From Dillenia suffruticosa (taxonomy: Eukaryota > Streptophyta > Magnoliopsida > Dilleniales > Dilleniaceae), in the NCBI GenBank assembly GCA_033439265.1, contig JAVTVX010000031.1, positions 10,835,501 to 10,899,500 of the forward strand: a DNA stretch of 64,000 nt, given 5' to 3'. Below are positions 34,455-47,849 of this stretch, one piece after another; positions within the stretch are counted from its first letter, which is position 1, and every line of letters begins with the position of its first letter. The notes beneath the pieces were generated by a model. The model saw only the letters and a list, made by a program, of their open reading frames with translations, did no database searches and was not told the origin of the DNA. Made by a program: the position numbers and the translations under genes.

Positions 34455-34855
34455 ACAGGGAGTGGCTTGAACAATCCTCCAATTAATCGGCCCTGAGCGA
34501 CCCTAGTGTTATCATACCCACGTTGTTAAGTCACTAGGCAAATTATTTACCCCATAATTTCAAATTGCATAGTAATACTGATAAGCTATTTGATTTATCT
34601 TTTTATGTTATTTATGTTAATATTTAGGTTTGAGTCATCCCACTAACCTAAAATGGGTAAATTTTCTTTTTTAGGGTAAAGTTCATATAATTTTGTTGAG
34701 TGCACCATACTCTTACCTCAAAGTTCTTTATTTTTTTAAGAGGAAAAAGAAAAGGCATATTGCTACATCCTAAATTTGTGTAGCTTTAGATGATCTAAAA
34801 CTGTTCCCCCCCTAACCATCTGGGTCGGGTCTAAACTTTTTGATGTCATCCTCAA

Positions 34856-34860
<5 letters not shown>

Positions 34861-34901
<41 letters not shown>
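34861..34901 (+). repeat. (GA)n microsatellite
   Basis: About 20 GA units in otherwise unremarkable DNA between unit 1 and the SINE. Confidence 0.95.
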
Positions 34902-34906
<5 letters not shown>

Positions 34907-35096
34907 ACTTAATTGTATTGGATTAGTGTAAACATCTGAAGTTGTGTGCAGGGCAACATGATAAAGAAATGATTATCTTAAGAGAGAAGGGGAAAAAACA
35001 TAACAGATACCACTAAACAAGAGGATTTAGTCCTGTTGAAAACACACTCTTGTCACCCAAAACATGATCAAGAACAGAAACAAAAGATTTTATCTT

Positions 35097-35326
35097 GTTT
35101 TCTTGCTTTTTTTTTTTTTTTTTTTTGATACCATGGCTAGACAACCAATCCAATATTCGGGGTTTTACCCCGACTAATCTAAGTCGACCGTTTATAGGGC
35201 CCAATTGAGGGGACGGATCTCCCGGCGCTGATTTTTCCGTTCTTATGGGGGATCGAACTCCCGACCATGATTAAGGGACGTCAATTCTCGAACTAACTGA
35301 GCCAGACGTCGGTGTTTTCTTGCTTT
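35097..35326 (-). mobile_element. tRNA-derived SINE with perfect target-site duplication
   Basis: On the minus strand the element (35110-35313) starts with a tRNA-like head. Box A resembles TGGCTCAGTTAGTTCGAG and box B is GGGAGTTCGATCC. It continues through CGCCGGGAGATCCGTCCC and ends in about 17 A residues. The flanking 13-bp repeats GTTTTCTTGCTTT (35097-35109 and 35314-35326) are identical. SINEs have no protein; RNA polymerase III transcribes them from the A and B boxes and LINE machinery moves them. The intact duplication argues for a relatively recent insertion. Confidence 0.88.
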
Positions 35327-37093
35327 CTGGCCCTTCTTTGTTTTGCCCCACACGGACACACTCCTTTTCTTCAAAACATTACATGAAAAGAGGAAGCCAA
35401 CGAAAAAGGTTAATAAATAAACAGGAACAAAAAGGCAGGAATGGTAACACTGTGGTCAACTCTAGTTTCGTGAAAAAAAACCCTAGTGTTATTTGTCTCT
35501 TGCATTTCGCACACTTACCTGCTGGGGATTTAGTAAGAGTTTAAAGGGACATCACTAATGCCTAATCAATCCTCTTAATCATTATTAGTTTTCTCTTTCA
35601 AACCCTTTCTTTGTCGTCTAATCCATCATTATCTCTCAACACTCCAACATGATTAATTAGCATTTGGGCTCCACTCTAGAAATCATGCTTTAAGGTATCT
35701 GTGCCTGGGACAATTAGTGTCTAATTTTTAAAATTCGGATGTAATCTATATTCTCGACATAATCTTAGTTTTCGTTTGATAAGAAAGATTAGTTTGATCA
35801 AAATCTTATACAAAATTTGTCCAGTAGTAGTTAAGATGCTTCCAAGGTCAAGCGCATATGGTGCGTGACAATGATTAATTAGTGCAAAGCATTTCATTAA
35901 GCATAATTAAGCTATTAAAAAGAAGATAATGTGTAATTGTAATAGTAGAATATTTTAGTGAATGCAAGTACCTTATCTTTGTTCATAGAGTCCTAATTTT
36001 TTATGGTAGGAAAAAAAAAAAAAGGTTAGAGTTAAAGGAGAGATACCTTTTTTGGCTAAAGTTGCACATATTGGGATGTTTCAAATCATTAAATGAAAAA
36101 CAATCAGAAAACATTATGTGATCAGTCAAAACAATGATTTCAGTATCTTTTACTATAAACAACTTAGGATATACCTTCATGATGGCTCTTCTCTTCCTCC
36201 TCATATATGCTTCTTTTGGTTATTATTTATCAGTCTTTTGTGTGATTTCACTACTATATATAGTTTTCTCTATGCACCTTTTTTTAGTCAATATTGTTTA
36301 GTTTATTTTCTAATTTTTAAGCACACAAAGATGCCCAAGCAAAAAAAAACAAACGAAAAAGAAAAAGCGCGCGCGCACACACACACACAGAAAGAAAGAA
36401 AAGACCCCTAAAGATGGTAGTGAATTAAAAAGCCTATAATGTTCGAATCCTATTTTATTGTATATATATTCTTATTCTAATTCTAATTCTCATTCTCGTT
36501 CTTTACATTTTCTTCCTAGCTTCTTGGGCATGGCAGGTATTTGGATCTCCGGTTTGGGTATCAATATTTAAACAACGTTCAATGATCTTATAATATTATT
36601 GTTATGCTAGTTTTTCTCTAAAAATTTTGTTGAAAGCTATTTCATTTAATTATTTGAATAATTCAATTCAGAGTTTTAAACAAGTTTATTATTGCATGAT
36701 TTTATAGTAGAGTTTTCGCGTATAAATTTAATTTGCTTAATTAATGAGTTTAAAACTTAGTTCAACTGTACCCCTCTTTTGTTACAATTTTTCTCCATCA
36801 ATTCCCACAATTTTTGTAAATGATCCACCACCATCCTTTCGTTTCTCCAATTTTCTTAATTAGGGTTTGGCGATAGGAAAATTTTCTAAAGAATAGAATG
36901 AATAATCTTGACATATTGGTTTGAAACAACTAAAACATGCTAAAAGAGATGTCAAATCATTTTCTATGGTGAGATTAGATTTCAATGCACGATATCCTAT
37001 TTTTGCAAATCTTGTCCGACTAGGGTTACTGGATTTTGTATAGCATGCATTTTAGTCCACATTAGAAGATTAAACATTAAAAAATATATATAA
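35327..37093. other. Intergenic, no gene recognised
   Basis: AT-rich, with short open frames that look random. There is a (GC)n/(AC)n run at about 36367-36389. Confidence 0.5.
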
Positions 37094-37200
37094 AAAAGGG
37101 CATACCCAGTGCCGAATCTCCCACATTATGGGGTCTGGGTAAGGGAATACCTAGACAGCCTTCCCCTTGCTTTTTTTTTTGCAAGGAGGCTGATTCGAAA
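37094..37200 (-). mobile_element. Au-type SINE fragment
   Basis: CCCACATTATGGGGTCTGGG, then CAGCCTTCCCCTTGC and GCAAGGAGGCTGATTCGAA, matches the conserved body of the plant Au SINE family on the minus strand (TTCGAATC is the B-box remnant). The tRNA-like head is mostly missing and a TA run follows at 37200-37220. Confidence 0.6.
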
Positions 37201-37220
37201 TATATATATATATATATATA

Positions 37221-38219
37221 TTAAATCAATTTCCTTTACTTATCATACAAATCCTTAAAATAAATTTTAAGAACAAGAACTGTATAGTTCATGATAGAAT
37301 CAGGGTCAGTTCGTCTGTAGAGAAGAAAATGGAGAGTTGGAAAGAATTAGGTTCTTTCCCCCATAGGTACCCTAACCAAAGAGCAAAAGAAAGGCTAAAA
37401 GACAAACACGTCAATAAATTGTGTTTCCTAACAATATAAGAAGTGAATTATAATTCATCCTAAAGGGTCTAAAATAATGCTTAAAATAACATGGAGATCT
37501 CTCATTTCTATTCTCAGAGCAACCATGTTATTGTTTCGCATTAAGGACCAAATAATATGCTTATTATTCAAGCTACTTTTCTGGATGGATCTAATCGCTA
37601 ACAAGTTATAACTCAATTTATACCATCTCATTCTGCTTAAAGGTTTCTAGTTCGAATCTACCAGGAACTAGATGCTTGGTAGGAGCCTATTGCCCAAATG
37701 AAAGGAATACTTCCGAGAAAAATGAACCAGAGAAGAAGAAAGTGCATGGCCCTCAAGCTAAATGAACAAGGAAAGGACATGTATTCTACAATGGAGAATT
37801 CCCAGTTGTAGAATGGCATAGATTGATGGCATGACCCTTGTACTCGTTTCTTTCTTTTATACCAACACATCATACACATAATTGAACTCTTACTTTGTAT
37901 ATCTTAATTATTAAACCTATTGGGCAGTATTGAGGTTCTGAGATGTGACCAGCTGCTGATATATGCAAGTGCAGGCTGCACAAACCAGAAGTGTTTCAGC
38001 TCCGTGTCTTTTGATTGACTATGGCAGTCTCTTCCCTGCAAAGATCAGTATGAAAGTGCCCATAAACTCATACTCCCACATGAAAGAAAAACTTCAATGT
38101 GAAAAGCGTATATGTGGGTGTGAAAACAAAACAAATAAATAGGGGAGAAACTTTTCATTTTCATCATTCAAAAGCCGGGTGTGTGTCGTAGTGGGATCTT
38201 GGATGTGACGTTGGTGTGG
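37221..38219. other. Intergenic, no gene recognised
   Basis: Two short open frames (for example 37658-37879 minus) show no family resemblance that I know. Confidence 0.45.
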
Positions 38220-38264
38220 CCTCGCGGTGGTGACGTGGTTCCTCGTAAAACTTAATGGGGGTGG

Positions 38265-38313
<49 letters not shown>

Positions 38314-38575
38314 GAGAGAAGTGGGCGAGGAAATCTAGATGGAGAAATATTGCGATGGACCCACAAATCTAAGAGGTGAGCTGTACTTTTTTTATGTCCA
38401 TCGCTTTTCTCTTTTCCTTCTCTCTCGCTCTCTCTCTCTCACTTTCACTTTCTCTCTCCCCTCACACACCATCATCGTTCAGATAGGGGACGCCATTTTT
38501 GAGATAGAGAAAGAAACAAAGGAATCAATGCAAATCCCCCTACCCCCCACGCCTCTATTTTTTTTTTTTTAAATA
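38220..38575 (+). promoter_or_regulatory. GA- and CT-rich tracts, possible leader of an unrecognised transcript
   Basis: A (GA)n run at 38266-38309 is followed by ATGGAGAAATATTGCGATGG and, after a possible donor (GAG/GTGAGC near 38376), by CT-rich leader-like sequence at 38400-38460. GA/CT runs are common in plant promoters and 5' UTRs. No protein family is recognised and no downstream exons were found, so this could equally be an isolated microsatellite. Confidence 0.25.
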
Positions 38576-39596
38576 ATTATCTCACAAAAGTCATCCAAAA
38601 ATTTTAAGAGAAGAAAACAATATCCCATCTACTAACTGCTCGTTTTATTTTTTTTAAAAGATTAATATAGTAATATAGTAATATTTTAAAATTATAAAGA
38701 AAAATTAAAACCTACATGATAATTAATTTGCGTATAATAAATTAATTTCATGACACATTTAGAATATTAAACATTTAAATTTCACTTACGATAATTTTTT
38801 TATATTAACATTATAAGTTGGATGAATTTGACATGTTTTTAAATTATAGTATTTTGTGCTAATTTTTAGTTTCTTTATATTTCTAATTTGAGGGAGCAGA
38901 TTGATATGCAAAACATTTTGTGTACGCAAAGATCTCTTTCAGCTCTGTGTTCGACTGTATTAAGAAAGAAATAATATTTTTAGTCTTTTTCTGGTTTAGA
39001 AAGGTAAATATACCTTAAACCAATCTTTTTTTGACCGGAGAAAATAAAATTTATTTAATGGTATATATAAATATTTTTTATTACTAATAATTTGGAATTC
39101 ATAATTTTATAAATATCATAATTGGGTGGAACTTATGGCACTAGGCCTTTAAGTTGATATTGATACCAATAGAATGAAAACCCTAGCCATGCGTGATGAT
39201 AGGAATGTTAAAGTGTTCGTCCCAATGGGACAAATTAGTGATAGAAATCCTCTCCGCTAATTTGATAATTTTAAATTCAAATATCTGTATAACATAAAAA
39301 AAAAAAAATGTTAAAGTGTTCCCCCGGCTAAGAGCTGTGCTCTTCTGTGTCATCTTATCCTCCACCCAACTTCTCTCTCTCCCCTTTTGTTTCTTTTTTT
39401 CTTTTATCATTGGTGCATTATTGTTTAATTATTGGTGATATTTACATGATTATCCCTCCAGATGAGGTTGATTTGCGGAAACGCCTTTGTCGGTGTTAAA
39501 ATTCCTGCCCAACCTCTGACCTAATCTAGGTTTTGTGCCCACTTTCTGAGTATCAAATTTTGCCCTTTATTTTCTTTATGCATGTGAACCCAGTTA
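38576..39596. other. AT-rich intergenic sequence
   Basis: No gene recognised. Confidence 0.5.
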
Positions 39597-39597
39597 C

Positions 39598-39600
39598 TCC

Positions 39601-39667
<67 letters not shown>
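39598..39667 (+). repeat. (ATT)n microsatellite
   Basis: About 23 ATT units. On the minus strand it gives an artefactual poly-Asn frame. A small relative, (ATT)7, lies near 43530. Confidence 0.95.
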
Positions 39668-42600
39668 TCTTAGCAATAAAGATAGCATGACTGTTATTAC
39701 CAGAATTTTCATAGTTTAAATATATTATTAAGGATAGTGAAGTATGTGAACTCATATCCATTGATTTGATGCCCCTTCACTTGATGTGAAGAAAATGTAA
39801 ATGATAAATATATCCATGTTTGGTTTTCTCGTTATTCTCATTATTCTCAGTATATTTTTCCTAGTATTTTTGTCACCAACGCAGGCAACATGATTAAATG
39901 GGGCATACTCAGTCTGATGACTCTGCCATTGATGGGACATTCGAACCACTTAAAGAATAGAACGTGGTTGGTTTTTTCGTAGGTTTTTATGTAGTCTTCG
40001 GTTGGGACACAAAAGCTGTAACCAGGTCTTTTTGGAACAACCTGTTGAAACATGCATGCACTAAGAAACCTTATGGTACTGGTTTTAAATATGGCTTCCT
40101 CTCCCCTGTGCGATGAATTATTTTTCCCCATCCAGTTCAAACAATTTTTAGTTCTTGTTTTGGTATATTCCCTAGCTTCTCCATTATTTCACTATTGTGT
40201 AAAATGGTACTCTGAACTCATGAGCTTTCTTTCTACCAGAAATCATAAGCTTTGATCCGAAGGAAATGATCTGTAATTTCAACTTCTAAATTGAAGAGAG
40301 AGGGCATAGAGTCTGCAGATTGTAATAAATTTCTTCTCAAAAGAAAAGATTTAGTGCACAATTAGAGTTGAATACCTAAACAAATCACAATTTCACACTT
40401 TTGGGGACCTATCCTGTGCCTCGCGGTGAATGAAGCAGTACTAGGAGAAGAATAAAGTCTATAATAAGAGATTAGCTCTACATGAACCCCATAAAGGAAA
40501 ATATATTATGTATTTGGTAATTTATCTCTTATTTACTTTTGCATCTTTACAGATTTTATGTGGATCAATCAAGGTTGCATTTGGTGGATATTGGAAAGAC
40601 AACTTTCACTCTCCAGTTCTGTTCAGACACCAATGTGTCCTCAACACAAATTGTACATTTACACCATGAATTGAATTCTCGCCTTAAAAAACTTAGTTTT
40701 AGTGCTTCTTTTTTCTTTGTTCTTTTTTTTTTTCCCCGGGCTTCATAGATTTTGGGAAATAAAAAGTTAGAAATCGGTCCATGCTTGAAAGGATGGTAGC
40801 ATCAGACCAATAGGATTTGGATAATTAAGCTATAAGTACGGATAATTAATGATTCATTGTATAATTTGTTAAAAAGCTTTTTGTACACAATTCAGGTTTG
40901 CATCAAGCTTTGCAAATATACCCAGTTAAGGCTATGGAGTCTTTTGTTAATTTTTTTTCCCATGAAAAAACCCATGTTGAACTCGTTTTAAAATTGGGGT
41001 GTCCATCAAAAAATGGTTAATGGGTTCTTGTGGGGGAAACTTCTGTAAATGTCTTCGACAGATATGGATAGCTCCATTAGTAAGTGATGAAGAAGACACC
41101 CCATGTTGCTATGGGAACGTTAGGTGCCGTGAGATATCTAAATTTCCTACTCCTTTTTTCCACAATTGCATGAGACAATGGTAGTTGGTTGAACTCCAAA
41201 TATGGAAATTCTGCACCCTGGCTCCATGGAAAAGTAGGGGTTCTAAAGGAATTTTTTATTTTTTCAAGAGGAGGGAGTGATCAAAATGTTCCACATAAGC
41301 TTTTTACTTATTGTTTTTATTTAGTTGCATAGAGGGAGGGAAATTAGAATAGAGAATTTTTATGACAAATTATCTGGGTGATCATTTGAGCTAAAACTTT
41401 TGATTATAGTTGGCAGTGTAATAATATCTCTTGTAGTCAATGGAGGAGTGGTAGATAGTGATCTAAAGATATCGATGAGTATATGACTCTTAATATTTGA
41501 GATAACAATATTCCCTTGGGTGTGTTTTTGATGTTTGAGTGGCCGATGTGATCAATTACTATTCTGCAAATATTTATTTTTAATTGTATGATTTCTATTT
41601 GTTTTAAGTGATTAAGTCAATAAAAAAATTTTACCTATGTGAACGTAAATTTCAAAGATACTTCAAAAAGCTCATAAACTAGGTCTATGATGAATTGAAA
41701 TCAATAACGTATAGAAAAAAGAAAAGATTTTATTAACTTATGCAGAACTGCAAATTCGAACTACTAATAAGATAACTCGACTAAACTCACAAAGAGCACT
41801 GAGGATTGCTATTGATGTTGTTGTGCAGAAGACTTCTTCTATAGTGATCGTAACCATAGTAGATTAGGCCTTGCTCATATGATATCAACACCACAATATA
41901 ACCATTATCATCTTTCATCATAATCTCCATACTCATCCCTAAATTGGAAAAGATCTTATCACATTGATAGAATTAGAATTCTTAGACCTCCACCCACGAA
42001 GAATACTTGGAACTCTTGGATCGGCTAAGGGCATGGGACCACCTTTCCTAATGATTGACGCCCTCCAAAATTTTCCTAATTCTAATTTCAATTCTTCTAG
42101 AGAAGAAAGAAAAAAAATTCTAAGTTTTGTATTACTAAAATACAAGTTTGATCTTTATCACATTAGATCTCTCCTTATAAATAGTTAATAATGTCTGAGA
42201 TCAGACCCTCTTACGCTTCGGCAAGAGAAACCCTAAGCACCTTCAAAAGTGTTTTTTCTCAGATCGTAAGACATGGCTTTGGTCTTGCATGCTACACCAA
42301 CAAAAAAAAAATAGTTAATAATATTTACCTAACTCAAAAAGAAAACTCCAAAGATGGATTTGCAAATAAATTATAATATCTTTGAGGTTTTTGTTCCTTT
42401 TATAAAAATTAAAAAAAAATTTATAAAGTTGAATTCAATATTAAAAAAATTGTGGTTTTTATTCACATAAAAATAAGCTTCGGCAAGTCATATAAATTAA
42501 TTAAAGACTTGGAAAGACCAGCCATGAGTAACATTATTTGAACCCAATAATAAAAAGTTTAATATTATTTGGATAAATATTTTCCTCAATCAACGAAATA

Positions 42601-44127
42601 ATGAGGATTGTAATGCCGTAAATCCTCAAATGATGTCGCCAACCTTTGAAATGGGGTACGAGGCAAGGTCAAAAAGATTTATTCAAAGTCTAATCATTGT
42701 TTCTATAAAATTCATGGAAAGATTCATAATCTTATAATGGCGAAAATGTTGGAGAGTGTCTGCTAGAACAGGGGTTGTGAAAATGACTCGCCGGCCGATC
42801 ATCCCTCGCCAGCTGAGGTGAGGAGAGGAGACACGACACTCTTTTCTAAATTTGATTGTCAGCCTCAATAACTCGAAATTTTAGCCACAAATTTAAGAGA
42901 GAAAGAAGGGCACAGGCACACTGACAATGACTTGTAGTAATTCTGAGAAGCAAAGAATAAAAGGTTCTGAGCAGTACAGTGCAGTGGAGTGGCAGCGCAG
43001 GTCGTACCACGGCGGTTCCAAAGAATAAATGACGGAATGCACAACAATATTAAAATATATTTTTAAATAAGAAAATGAGCCAAAAAGTAACAGAAACCAA
43101 AAATTTAAAGAATCGAGAAAAAATCAATTATCTCCCATCGTGCATTTTTCTTCAACTACGACGAACATTGCCGAAAGTTATTGATGACTCATTCAGTGAG
43201 TTCATTCAGTCATGAAAATGTGAATAGAAGGTTGAATTAAAAACCTTTCATTTTTTGAACCTTTTTCACAATAAATGCTAATTTAATTATCATCCAGAGA
43301 GGCAAAGTAATAGTAAGAGAGCGGGTCATGGAGTTATATCAATGGGCATTATCCCATTTTTGTTAAAGTTCCAAAATTAAAATTTTTTTATTAAAAAGAT
43401 AACAAGGGAAAGGACATACAATCGGAGTAATTTTTTCTTTTTAATACATACGAAGACTCGAATTCATAATTAATTCAAATGGATCTTGAACTATTCGAGA
43501 AAATTGAATCGATAGTAGTAACATAAATTATTATTATTATTATTATTATTAAATCTTAAAGGTTGAAATCTTGAATTCTGTAATGTTTTATTAGGTGTGT
43601 CCTCTAAAGTTTGCAATATCTTTTTTCTCGGTATACTTGTGGAGGTGACTTGCAAAAAAACTTATTGTTTTCTGTTTTTCAGTCACAAGTTCTCTATATT
43701 AGGAATGAAGAAATTAATTTCATTTTCACTCTCCAAAAGTGCCCTTTTAGAAGTAGCCTTTGTTATGTTTCAAGCCAAGTTTAAGTTTTCTGGTTATATT
43801 GTGGATGGTAATACCACAACAAGTAAAAGGAAAAAATGCCAAGAGGAAAAAGAATGCTATGGTTGAGAAAGTGTTAGTGCCATGGATGATGAGGGCCATC
43901 TTAATCTTTCATAGCTTTCCATGAAAGTCGTCCCTAAAAGTCCTCCCTAGGTTTTTTGGTGGGCCTTACGAAATCAGAGGGGAGGACCTCTCGATCTCCA
44001 TCACATGCAAATAAAAAAGACATATCATACTATCAACACTTTTTTCACGAATATACATATATACCTTGTCACATGCATTACGACAAATACTCAGATCTTG
44101 AGACTTGGGTTTTCAAGATGAGTTTAG
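39668..44127. other. Spacer between the duplicated units, no gene recognised
   Basis: Contains several short open frames (39847-40140 minus, 97 aa; 41964-42188 plus; 43597-43866 plus, 89 aa) with protein-like composition but no family I know. 41700-42380 has balanced base composition and might be decayed element sequence. No LTR, TIR or tandem array was seen. Confidence 0.4.
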
Positions 44128-44468
44128 CTGGTAAAGCAGGTAAAGCTGCTATATGTCGTAATTGGTGGATCTAAACCTAATAAATTTCTTAAGGAAAACG
44201 CTATTGAGGGCCAGATCTTGAGACTTCGGTTCTCAAGATGAGTTTAGTATACTCACTAGCACATCACCGATTACATTTTTGCATGAACAAATTTAATGCC
44301 AACAGTACCACAATTATGTTTGACTATTTAATCATGTTTAATTGCCAATTGTATAATTTTGTTCCTTGTTAATGTTAAAATTGAACAATTAATTGCATAC
44401 ATGATGTTTGACTAGTTAATCATGTTTAAGATAAAGTTACTTCTTATCAAACCTTCTTTGCTTTGCAG

Positions 44469-44747
44469 AATTGGCAACTTTTGTGTAGCTCGAATTCCGT
44501 GCACTCATGGAACAGCAGCGTTTGAACAGAGCCAACTGGTTGTGTTCTCGATTTGGTGTTCGACGAGGGAAGGAAAATATGAAATAAGTCCCTCTTTCCA
44601 GATCCTACGCGACCTGAAGTTCATGTCAGAATGAAAGGGCTTTGAAAAAGGGTTTCACGGTTGCTCAAGTGTCATTAGATTAGATTTCCGGTTGTACAAA
44701 GCCGTGGAGCAGTAGTATCAGCAGCTGAGATAATTGTGCTAAAACTG
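44469..44747 (+). other. Exon-like block in unit 2 (counterpart of 19029-19283)
   Basis: Same CTTTGCAG acceptor and GTAAGC donor as in unit 1, 24 bp longer. One 70-aa frame (44422-44634) crosses it but is not conserved in unit 1. Confidence 0.35.
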
Positions 44748-46269
44748 GTAAGCGCTAGATGCAGTTTCTGTTTATGCGTTTCATATGGGCACAAGTTGCA
44801 TGAGCTGACATTATTCCAATCAAATTTGCAATGCGAGAATGAGGAATTTGTTGCTTTCGCTCTGTGGCATCATTTTTCCCCTTTATTCCCTCTTTTCACT
44901 TAATCTTGGGAAGAACTCTTTTTATTCGTCATGGATAGTATCGCGCGACTCTTAAAATTTGTGTGGTTATTTACTAAGCTAGTTGTATGTTTTGTGCGTA
45001 CTTCATTTTTCATTTTGAATGCTTGTGTTAGATCATATAATCTGTCATTTGGGTTTGGTCTTTGGTATTCTCTAAGTTCTCTGTATTTTTTTTCTTTTTT
45101 TACTTACTATCGATATTTAGAATTATATTCTGATTAATTTGATTTGATACTTACAGAACTCTATTTAAAAAAACAACTCTCTCAATTTTTTCTTTTCTAT
45201 TCTTAAATTTCAAACTTAAAACTTATTTAAAAGATCTAATATCTTATTCCACTTGATCCGACTCTCCGTTTATTCCATTAGTTATTCCAACTTCAGAATG
45301 CGACAATGGCTATAGTGCATTTTGAAGCTTTTGGTCAAGGCGACAATTTAGTTTTGCTTGACGTGCATCCACTCACCATCCCATCAGACAGAATGTGTAC
45401 TGTCTCGACATAATGACACATCTTTAATACAACAAATTATCAAGCGTAATAAAATTACAAAATTTAGTAGGAAAAAGAAGAGAGAGGATGTAGGCGTAAC
45501 TCATGAGATAATTCCTCCAATACATGACTCACAGAGCTCAACATTTGAGACATAATGCGTGCCGACCAGAGCCAACCAAGCCACCACCGTCATTTCAGTC
45601 GCCTATTTTTATGGATAATGCCCAATTCTGGTAGCCATTTTTTTAAAGTTTGAGGTTGGTCTTTAGCATATGAATAAGTGCCCTGGGGGCACACAACTGA
45701 TTGGGCTTTGATTGGGCTGTTTCAAGCATGGGCTGGCTCTTAGAGGATCCAGTTATAAGTTGCCCAAATAACAAAGTGTTTTTTTATTTTATTTCATTTT
45801 ATAAACTAATGGTATCTTATAATCATATAGAATCTGATTAAATTTGATTTAAATTGAGTTGAGTTTTTAAAAAACAAAACTCTCATATTATCTGTTTTTT
45901 TTATACACAAAACTTAAATTTGAAATAATTTTTAAAGAAAATCAGTATTCAGTAGCTCAATTACACGGGAGTAGATGAGGTACAATGCAAACTTTACAAA
46001 GTTCATATATAATTTGAAAGATTCTGTGACCATTATTTTTGAAAAAGAATACATGACATATATCTTTTTTATTTTTCTTGGGGCAACAAAATAAATATTT
46101 ACATTATAAAATAAATACCTAATCTAGATGGACGAAAACCGTCTGCATAACCTACTAAAATCATCGACAGAACCTTCTTCGATGGATGGGCCTTCAGTTG
46201 ACTATATACCAGTCGGGATGATCTCTCCGACGATTTTGGTCATCATTGGAGCATGTACTGACTCTATAT

Positions 46270-46770
46270 TAACGGTTAGAAAAGCGTTGCAAAAAATTAC
46301 TGTTTTTTATTATTAGTCGTCACATGTGTTACGAGAAGTTATTACATTTTATCATTGATAAATACAATTGTTAGAAAAAGTTACTGACTTTTTATCGTTA
46401 GTTTGAATAGCGTTGATAAAAGTTACAACCATTTATCGTTGGTTTGAAAAGCGTTAGTAAAATTACTGTCTTTTATTGTTAGATACAAAAGCGTTAAAAA
46501 AAGTTATTATTTTTTATCATTCGTTACATATATGTTAGTATAAGTTATTATGTTGTATTATCGGTTACCACAAATGTTAGGAAATATTAATGTATTTTAT
46601 CATTAGTTACATAAATATTAGGAAAAGTTACTGTTTTTTATCGTCGGTTATCGTAATTGTTAGAAAAATTATTGTATTGTATTGTCGGCTATCGAGTGTT
46701 AGGAAAAGTTTCTGCATTTTATTGTTGGTTAGCACAAGTGATAAGAAAATTTTTAAATTTTTTCTTTATC
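46270..46770 (+). repeat. Left subterminal repeats, about ten units of 42-50 bp
   Basis: Degenerate units follow the pattern TTTATCGTTAGTTACAAAAG, CGTTAGRAAAAGTTACTG. They lie just inside the left end of the probable CACTA element. Confidence 0.75.
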
Positions 46771-47849
46771 GTCATTTATCACATTATATCAATAGTGATG
46801 ATTTTTTTAAGATGATGTAAATTTGAATAAATAGATAAATTAGGAGATTATAAAATAAAAAATTGCAAATATAATATAAAAGTAATAAGGATTGTACTAA
46901 TATACGAGAATAATTAATACATTGATTTATAAGTAGAATGATATATACATATAAGATTAAAAAAAAATTGCATATCCTACAAATACATGTTTTCTGAGAT
47001 ATTTAAACAAAAAATGTTCACTTTGATTATAAAAAATATTACCATCACAATTTGAAGGTATAATCTCAGTATCAAAATCAGATAATTCTAAAATTCGATA
47101 GGATAATTGAATATCATTGACTAATTTCGTGCACAATCTTTTATGTCAATCTATTCATCAAAATCAATAGTGAAATGAATATAATTATATTGTGATATTG
47201 TAAAAAATGATTGTAAATAAAAATATTACCTTTTGAAGTGAAGTTAAGTGGTGGTGATGATGGTTGAATTCTATGCACACTTCTAACATATGGTATTAGA
47301 TAAATCTTACAATACAAATAATTTTGATTATTATTTAAAAACCAATGTGAAATTAGTAAAATTATACAGAAAACCAGATAAATATATTCGTACCTAAACA
47401 ACAGCTATAAGTCTTGTTTCATTAACAAACTTCATCAATTCATCTTGTTTCATCAATCAAATTCATTAATTTATTTTACTGTTCACTTCCAGCATGCATA
47501 ACAACATTATTAGAACGTTACTCACCAAATTAGTAAAATTGTGATTTGGTTCCACTAATCGTTCCATCATAACTTTCATATTTTTGTTCTCAAGTCTAAT
47601 TGAATGCACAGATTTACGCTATGATAAAGCTGTAACTTTCCCTCATACCTTTATTTTTCCCTTTAATTAGACCCTTTAACTTTATATACAATGTCATTTC
47701 TCCAAAACAAATTCAAACTTTCTAGTTGTCCTTTTTCACTATCAATAAATTTCATTCCACTCTTAATCATTTCCTATAAGAAGTAAAATGAATCAAATTT
47801 CAATATCCCATAAACATATCAATTAAAATTAAATGAAAGATAATCATCC

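Larger units (their letters stand above)
18725..34704 (+). repeat. Segmental duplication, unit 1
   Basis: Stretches 18725-19681, 31790-32880, 32870-33600 and 33780-34704 match, in the same order and orientation, 44128-45090, 45265-46100, 60838-61060 with 61370-61700, and 61730-62160 with 63765-64000. Identity is roughly 85-90% by eye. Shared landmarks include TTGAGGGCCAGATCTTG, TTCGGTCAACTTCAAACTAG, ATTCTTCGGTCTATATTAG and TTATTTACCCCATAATTTC. Unit 1 is interrupted by a gypsy/copia nest, a SINE piece and a truncated L1; unit 2 lacks these at the matching sites. Confidence 0.85.

Noticed and set aside
35200-35313. Possible tRNA gene on the minus strand
   Set aside because: The A and B boxes belong to a SINE: poly(A) end, 13-bp target duplication and no tRNA cloverleaf 3' half.
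39521-39712. 63-aa frame with a run of 22 Asn
   Set aside because: Pure translation of the (ATT)n microsatellite.
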